The notes below the pieces were generated by a model. The model made no database searches and was not told the DNA's origin. It was given only the letters and a program-made list of their open reading frames with translations. This document shows, one piece after another, positions 5,232 through 8,951 of a stretch of DNA of 8,951 nt. Where the stretch lies: positions 1 through 8,951 of the forward strand of contig JAIOOZ010000188.1 in assembly GCA_021414185.1 (NCBI GenBank), given 5' to 3'. Source of the DNA: Betaproteobacteria bacterium (GTDB taxonomy: Bacteria > Pseudomonadota > Gammaproteobacteria > Burkholderiales > SG8-41). Made by a program: the position numbers and the translations under genes. Numbering within the stretch: position 1 is the first letter of the stretch; each line of letters begins with the position of its first letter.

Positions 5232-6266
5232 ATGGCCCATGACACGCCCAACCTGAACGAGCGCGCGCAAACGCTGCTCAAAGCGCTGGTCGAACGCTAT
5301 ATAGCCGATGGCCAGCCGGTGGGTTCGCGCGCGCTGTCGCGCGTCTCGGGACTCGACCTGTCGCCCGCGAGCATCCGCAACGTGATGGCGGACCTCGAAG
5401 AGATGGGCTTTATCGCCAGCCCGCACACGTCCGCCGGCCGCATTCCGACGCCTCGCGGCTATCGTTTTTTCGTCGACACCCTGCTCACCATCAAGCCGCT
5501 CGACAACGTCGAGATCCACCAGCTCGAAGGCCAGCTGCACACCGAAAACCGGCAGCGCATCGTGTCGTCGACCTCGCAACTGCTGTCCGACCTCACGCGC
5601 TTTGCCGGCGTTGTCATGACACCGCGCCGCGCCGCCATGTTCCGCCAGATCGAATTCGTCAGCCTGTCGGACAAACGCATACTGATTATCATTGTGTCGC
5701 CCGAAGGCGACGTGCAGAACCGCATCTTTACACTTGACCGCAGTTATACGCCGTCGGAACTGGTCGAAGCGGCCAACATGCTCAACCAGAACTACGCCGG
5801 CTGCTCGTTCGAGGAAATCCACCGTCGCATCCACGACGAACTGAAGCAACTGCGCGAGAACATGTCGCAACTGATGGCGGCGGCGCTGGAAGTCGGCAGT
5901 CAGGCCATGCAGGATGCCTCCGATGATGTCGTCATCTCGGGCGAACGTAACCTGCTGCAGGTGCATGACCTCTCCGGCAACATGGCAAGCCTGCGCAAGC
6001 TGTTCGATCTGTTCGAGCAAAAAACCAGCCTGCTGCAATTGCTCGACGTCTCGAGCCGCGCGCACGGCGTGCAGATCTTCATCGGCGGCGAATCCGGGCT
6101 CGTGCCGCTCGACGAATGCAGCATCGTCACCGCGCCCTACTCGGTCGACGGCCAGGTCGTCGGCACGCTGGGCGTGATCGGCCCGACGCGCATGGCCTAC
6201 GAACGCGTGATTCCGATCGTCGATATCACCGCAAAGCTGCTGAGCAGCGCGCTGTCGCATGGCTAG
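5232..6266 (+). CDS. hrcA: Heat-inducible transcription repressor HrcA
   Basis: Cytoplasmic repressor that binds CIRCE operators of chaperone genes and is kept active by GroEL. The 344 residues are full length. The N-terminal winged helix covers about 8-82, with VERYIADGQPVGSRALSR at 20-37, the recognition helix SPASIRNVMADLEEMGF at 44-60, and the wing SAGRIPTPRGYRFFVD at 67-82. GAF-like and dimerisation domains follow, with SLSDKRILIIIVSPEGDVQNR in the middle and the conserved C-terminal GGESGLVPLDECSIVTAPYSVDG region. The first available ATG is the only plausible start. The gene diverges from nadK, and a palindromic repeat separates it from hemH. I see no CIRCE anywhere in this window, so its target (probably groESL, by family knowledge) lies elsewhere. 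Confidence 0.96.
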   Translation: MAHDTPNLNERAQTLLKALVERYIADGQPVGSRALSRVSGLDLSPASIRNVMADLEEMGFIASPHTSAGRIPTPRGYRFFVDTLLTIKPLDNVEIHQLEGQLHTENRQRIVSSTSQLLSDLTRFAGVVMTPRRAAMFRQIEFVSLSDKRILIIIVSPEGDVQNRIFTLDRSYTPSELVEAANMLNQNYAGCSFEEIHRRIHDELKQLRENMSQLMAAALEVGSQAMQDASDDVVISGERNLLQVHDLSGNMASLRKLFDLFEQKTSLLQLLDVSSRAHGVQIFIGGESGLVPLDECSIVTAPYSVDGQVVGTLGVIGPTRMAYERVIPIVDITAKLLSSALSHG

Positions 6267-6372
6267 CGCCCGGGAAGCGAAAGACGAGAGGCGAGAGGCG
6301 AGAGGGGAAAACCCGGCACACGTTCTCGCGATCGTCTCTCGCCTCTCGCCTCTCACCTCTCCGCGCTAGCGC
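6262..6372. repeat. Palindromic heptamer element, copy 2 (hrcA-hemH gap), flanked by 8-base direct repeats
   Basis: GAGAGGCGAGAGGCGAGAG at 6286-6304 is matched without error by its reverse complement at 6336-6354, giving a 19-bp perfect stem with a 31-base loop. The arms are tandem GAGGCGA heptamers. The octamer GCTAGCGC occurs on both sides, at 6262-6269 (covering the hrcA TAG) and 6365-6372 (just before the hemH ATG). Such flanking repeats could be a target duplication left by insertion, though an octamer can recur by chance. CACGTT at 6319-6324 is shared with copy 1. Confidence 0.78.
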
Positions 6373-6375
6373 GCC

Positions 6376-7470
6376 ATGCCGCGTTACCTCCCCGAACCCG
6401 CCTACACTCACGGCAGCGCGTCGAAGTGCGGCATCCTGCTGATCAACCTCGGCACGCCCGATGCGCCCACCGCGCCGGCGGTGCGCCGTTACCTGCGTGA
6501 ATTCCTGTCCGATCCGCGCGTGGTCGAAATTCCGCGGCCGCTGTGGTGGTTGATACTGAATTTGATCATCCTGCCGTTCCGGCCCAAGCGCTCGGCTGAG
6601 CGCTACGCGCAGGTCTGGGGCCCTGACGGCTCGCCCCTGCGCGCGCACACCGAACGCCAGGCGCGGATGCTGCGCGGCTACCTCGGCGAGCGCATCAAGA
6701 CACCGCTGGTCGTCGAATATGCAATGCGCTACGGCACGCCGTCGGTGCCGGCCGCGCTCGAAAACATGAAGCAGCAAGGCTGCAACCGCATCCTGGTGCT
6801 GCCGCTTTATCCGCAGTACGCAGCGAGCACTACCGCCACCGCGCTCGATGCGGTCGGCACGGCGTTGGCGCGTATGCGCAACCAGCCCGCGGTGCGCAGC
6901 GTGCGCAACTTCCACAACCATCCGGGTTACATCGGTGCGCTCGCGCAAAGCATCAACGACTACTGGATGAAAAGCGGCCGCCCCGACAAGCTCGTGATGA
7001 GCTTTCACGGCGTGCCGCGCTACTCGCTTGACAAGGGCGATCCTTACCATTGCGAATGCCAGGCGACTGCGCGACTGCTCGCTGCGGCGCTCAACCTGGC
7101 GCCGGAGCAGTACAAGGTTACGTTTCAGTCGCGCTTCGGCCGCGCCGAATGGTTGAAGCCGTATACCGCCGAAGTGCTGCAGGAACTGGGCAAACAAAAA
7201 ACCCCGCGCGTCGACGTCGTCTGTCCGGGCTTCGTATCCGATTGCCTCGAAACGCTGGAAGAAATCGCCATTGAAGGCAAAACCATTTTTCTCACCGCCG
7301 GCGGCAAGGACTATCATTCCATTCCATGCCTTAACGAGCGCGACGACTGGATACACGCGCTGGCCGACATCACGGCAGCCAATCTCGGCGGCTGGGTCGG
7401 CGGCGAACCGTCGGCCGAACAACTCGCCCGTGCGCGCGAACGCGCTCTAGCGCTGGGCGCCAAGGCTTAA
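6376..7470 (+). CDS. hemH: Ferrochelatase
   Basis: Inserts Fe2+ into protoporphyrin IX, the last step of protoheme synthesis, at the inner face of the cytoplasmic membrane. The 364 residues are typical of proteobacterial enzymes. Visible motifs are LLINLGTPDAPT at 21-32, YLREFLSDPRVVEIPRPLWW at 39-58, LPLYPQYAASTT at 142-153, and the catalytic-site SFHGVPRYSLDKGDPY with His211. FQSRFGRAEWLKPYT is at 250-264, and CPGFVSDCLETLEEI at 283-297 contains the second catalytic residue, likely Glu292. The start at 6376 gives the family-typical MPRxLPEPxxTHG opening. No Shine-Dalgarno sequence precedes it, only the CT-rich arm of the repeat and GCGCC. The next gene begins 2 bases after its stop. Confidence 0.97.
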   Translation: MPRYLPEPAYTHGSASKCGILLINLGTPDAPTAPAVRRYLREFLSDPRVVEIPRPLWWLILNLIILPFRPKRSAERYAQVWGPDGSPLRAHTERQARMLRGYLGERIKTPLVVEYAMRYGTPSVPAALENMKQQGCNRILVLPLYPQYAASTTATALDAVGTALARMRNQPAVRSVRNFHNHPGYIGALAQSINDYWMKSGRPDKLVMSFHGVPRYSLDKGDPYHCECQATARLLAAALNLAPEQYKVTFQSRFGRAEWLKPYTAEVLQELGKQKTPRVDVVCPGFVSDCLETLEEIAIEGKTIFLTAGGKDYHSIPCLNERDDWIHALADITAANLGGWVGGEPSAEQLARARERALALGAKA

Positions 7471-7472
7471 AC

Positions 7473-7826
7473 ATGAAGCTCATACTCACGTGGATCATCA
7501 ACGCGCTGGCGCTGCTCGCGCTGCCTTATATATTCGACTCCATAAGGGTAGACAGCTTTTACACCGCGCTGATTACCGCGCTGGTCCTTGGCCTGGTCAA
7601 TGCGCTGATCCGGCCGCTGCTCATCCTGCTCACGCTGCCGATCAATATCCTGATGCTCGGACTCTTCACGTTCGTCATCAACGGGCTGCTGTTCTGGTTT
7701 GTCGCCTCGTTCGTCAAAGGCTTTCTGGTCGCCGGTTTCTGGCCGGCGGTCGGCGGCGCGATCGTCTACGGCATCATCAGCTGGGCGCTCAGCGCGCTGG
7801 TGCTGGACCCCGCCAAACCGCGCTGA
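7473..7826 (+). CDS. Small integral membrane protein, phage holin superfamily IV / YvlD-like (DUF360-type)
   Basis: The 117 residues are almost entirely hydrophobic, with four probable membrane helices at about 2-22, 29-48, 54-80 and 84-111. Between helices 2 and 3 lies the family hallmark LVNALIRPLLILLTLPINI (41-59), seen in the conserved four-helix proteins annotated as phage holin family IV or YvlD-like. Despite that label there is no phage context here, and a lytic role is unlikely. The tail DPAKPR is charged and probably cytoplasmic. It starts 2 bases after the hemH stop, with AAGG inside the hemH end as ribosome binding site, so it is surely co-transcribed with hemH. The function is unknown. 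A role at the membrane near heme synthesis is only a guess. Confidence 0.85.
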   Translation: MKLILTWIINALALLALPYIFDSIRVDSFYTALITALVLGLVNALIRPLLILLTLPINILMLGLFTFVINGLLFWFVASFVKGFLVAGFWPAVGGAIVYGIISWALSALVLDPAKPR

Positions 7827-7835
7827 GACAGCGCC

Positions 7836-7865
7836 GGCCCCGGCTTGCTTTTGCCGCCCCGGGCC
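7836..7865 (+). terminator. Weak terminator-like hairpin after the membrane protein gene
   Basis: GGCCC (7836-7840) pairs with GGGCC (7861-7865), and inside it CGGC (7841-7844) pairs with GCCG (7853-7856) around the loop TTGCTTTT. A CCCC bulge interrupts the right side, and no U-run follows. It might end or slow the hemH transcript before the grpE promoter. Confidence 0.25.
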
Positions 7866-7913
7866 CCAATTACCCTTTATCGATCAAAAAGTTGGCTTGC
7901 GTCTGGACGCGGG

Positions 7914-7941
7914 CTTGAAATCCGGCAACGCGCCCCCATAA
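7914..7941 (+). promoter_or_regulatory. Sigma32 (heat-shock) promoter of grpE
   Basis: CTTGAAA at 7914-7920 and CCCCATAA at 7934-7941 match the RpoH consensus (CTTGAA ... CCCCAT), with 14 bases between the hexamers. It lies 30 bases ahead of the grpE start and is followed by GAGGGG at 7961-7966 as ribosome binding site. It makes grpE heat-inducible through RpoH, independently of the hemH unit upstream. Confidence 0.85.
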
Positions 7942-7971
7942 GTTGAAGATTGAGCCATTCGAGGGGTAGCA

Positions 7972-8535
7972 ATGCAGGACCACCAGGTACCGATGATGGC
8001 CGAAGGCGACGAGCCGCAGTCCGCCACGGCAAATGAGACCGGCGCGCATGCGCCAAACGCGCCAGAGGTCATGCCGTCGCTTGAAACGCTGCTGAAGCAG
8101 GCCGAACTCGCCGCCGAAGAGCATCACGACGCATGGTTGCGGGCGAAAGCCGACGCCGACAACATCCGCAAGCGCGCGCAGACGGACATCGCCAATGCGC
8201 ACAAGTACGCGATCGAGAATTTTTCGATGGAGCTCCTGGCAGTCAAGGACAGCCTGGAAGCGGCGCTGGCCATCAACAACGTGACGGTCGACAACCTCAA
8301 GAGCGGCGTCGAACTGACTTTGAAACAGCTGAATTCGGTTTTCGAAAAATTCCGTGTCACCGACATCAACCCGCTCGGGCAAAAATTCGATCCGCACCGC
8401 CACCAGGCGATCAGCACGGTCGATGCCGACGCCGAACCCAATACCGTCGTGCAGGTGTTCCAGAAAGGCTATCTGCTGAACGACCGCGTGATCCGGCCCG
8501 CGATGGTGGCCGTCGCCAAAGCACCGGCAGGTTGA
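7972..8535 (+). CDS. grpE: Nucleotide exchange factor GrpE
   Basis: Cytoplasmic co-chaperone that releases ADP from DnaK and acts as a thermosensor. The 187 residues are of normal length. A disordered acidic N-terminus (about 1-33) leads into the long dimerising helix (about 35-125), with the conserved WLRAKADADNIRKR at 55-68. The beta-wing head follows, with NPLGQKFDPHRHQAI at 133-147 and the GrpE signature VVQVFQKGYLLNDRVIRPAMVAVAK at 159-183. The ATG at 7972 is preceded by GAGGGG with a 5-base gap. It is followed after 96 bases by dnaK and has its own sigma32 promoter. Confidence 0.96.
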   Translation: MQDHQVPMMAEGDEPQSATANETGAHAPNAPEVMPSLETLLKQAELAAEEHHDAWLRAKADADNIRKRAQTDIANAHKYAIENFSMELLAVKDSLEAALAINNVTVDNLKSGVELTLKQLNSVFEKFRVTDINPLGQKFDPHRHQAISTVDADAEPNTVVQVFQKGYLLNDRVIRPAMVAVAKAPAG

Positions 8536-8558
8536 AAGCACGGGAGTTATCCCCATAT
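8531..8558 (+). promoter_or_regulatory. Sigma32 (heat-shock) promoter of dnaK
   Basis: GTTGAAA at 8531-8537 and CCCCATAT at 8551-8558 match the RpoH consensus except the first base of the -35, again with a 14-base spacer. The -35 overlaps the grpE stop codon. The predicted start, near 8565, leaves a leader of about 65 bases before dnaK, which can thus be made in excess of grpE. No CIRCE dyad is present in the gap. Confidence 0.78.
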
Positions 8559-8631
8559 TGGAAGCATGGAATTGCAGGCCCGCAGGCGCAACCAGCCGGC
8601 GGAAACAAATTTACGGAAATAAGGTGCTTAT

Positions 8632-8951
8632 ATGTCAAAAATAATCGGTATCGATCTGGGAACGACCAACTCGTGCGTGTCGGTGATGGAAAACGGCCAG
8701 CCGAAAGTCATCGAGAACTCGGAAGGCGCACGTACCACACCGTCCATCGTCGCCTATGCGGAAGACGGTGAGGTACTGGTCGGCGCGTCCGCCAAGCGGC
8801 AGGCGGTGACCAACCCGAAGAACACGCTCTACGCGGTGAAGCGCCTGATCGGCCGCCGCTTCGAGGAAAAAGAAGTGCAAAAAGACATCGACCTGATGCC
8901 CTACAAGATCATCAAGGCCGATAACAACGACGCGTGGGTCGAAGTGCGCGG
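8632..8951 (+). CDS. dnaK: Molecular chaperone DnaK (Hsp70), N-terminal part, runs off window
   Basis: ATP-driven chaperone that folds and rescues proteins in the cytoplasm together with DnaJ and GrpE. One hundred and six codons are visible, all from the start of the nucleotide-binding domain. The phosphate-1 loop GIDLGTTNSCV is at 6-16. EGARTTPSIVAY at 31-42, VGASAKRQAVTNPKNTLYAVKRLIGR at about 50-75 and the start of lobe IB (YKIIKADNNDAWVEV) follow. The start ATG at 8632 is preceded by AAGG 7 bases upstream. The remaining five sixths of the gene lies beyond 8951. Confidence 0.97.
   Translation, partial: MSKIIGIDLGTTNSCVSVMENGQPKVIENSEGARTTPSIVAYAEDGEVLVGASAKRQAVTNPKNTLYAVKRLIGRRFEEKEVQKDIDLMPYKIIKADNNDAWVEVR

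Noticed and set aside
5211..6356. Long minus-strand ORF (381 codons) opposite hrcA
   Set aside because: His/Arg/Ala-rich shadow of the hrcA frame. It begins in the palindromic repeat and matches no family.
6226..7422. Long minus-strand ORF (398 codons) opposite hemH
   Set aside because: Antisense shadow of a clear ferrochelatase, with the typical skewed composition and a tail that reads through the heptamer repeat.
7473..7826. Prophage holin
   Set aside because: The protein belongs to a widespread chromosomal four-helix family and no other phage gene is nearby.

Overview
The window reads as a chromosome segment of a GC-rich betaproteobacterium, probably environmental and possibly Nitrosomonadales or Burkholderiales-like. 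The evidence is the gene neighbourhood bamE/fur, recN, nadK, hrcA, hemH, grpE, dnaK, which from general knowledge is typical of that class, plus betaproteobacterial-style HemH, NadK and HrcA N-termini and sigma32-type heat-shock promoters. Coding density is very high. No gap exceeds 150 bases, and I saw no tRNA, rRNA, CRISPR or insertion sequence.

Left part (1-813): the outer-membrane assembly lipoprotein gene bamE (minus strand, cut by the window edge) diverges from the iron regulator gene fur (plus strand) across a 100-base control region. Fur converges on the next gene, and the two stop codons lie back to back inside a perfect 20-base palindrome.

Centre-left (805-2453), the most unusual part: two minus-strand genes sit between fur and recN. 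The upstream one looks at first like two short ORFs, but they are one 178-codon reading frame interrupted by a single in-frame TGA. Read as selenocysteine, that TGA completes the motif U-G-S-C. A perfect 8-bp hairpin of bacterial SECIS type follows 19 nt after the TGA to its loop. I call this a UGSC-family selenoprotein. It overlaps by 4 bases (ATGA) a 371-residue cytoplasmic protein of unknown function, so the two are probably translated together and work together. They follow recN by only 19 bases.

Centre (2473-6266): recN (DNA repair) and nadK (NADP synthesis) are on the minus strand and hrcA (heat-shock repressor) is on the plus strand. nadK and hrcA diverge. Each has a -10-like hexamer ending exactly 6 bases before its ATG and no Shine-Dalgarno sequence, which suggests leaderless transcripts. 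Two related long palindromic elements built of GAGGCGA-like heptamers fill the nadK-recN and hrcA-hemH gaps.

Right part (6376-8951): hemH (ferrochelatase) and a small four-helix membrane protein are 2 bases apart. Then come grpE and the start of dnaK, each with its own sigma32-like promoter (14-base spacer). HrcA is encoded nearby, but no CIRCE operator is visible, so the DnaK chaperone set here appears sigma32-controlled and HrcA probably acts elsewhere.
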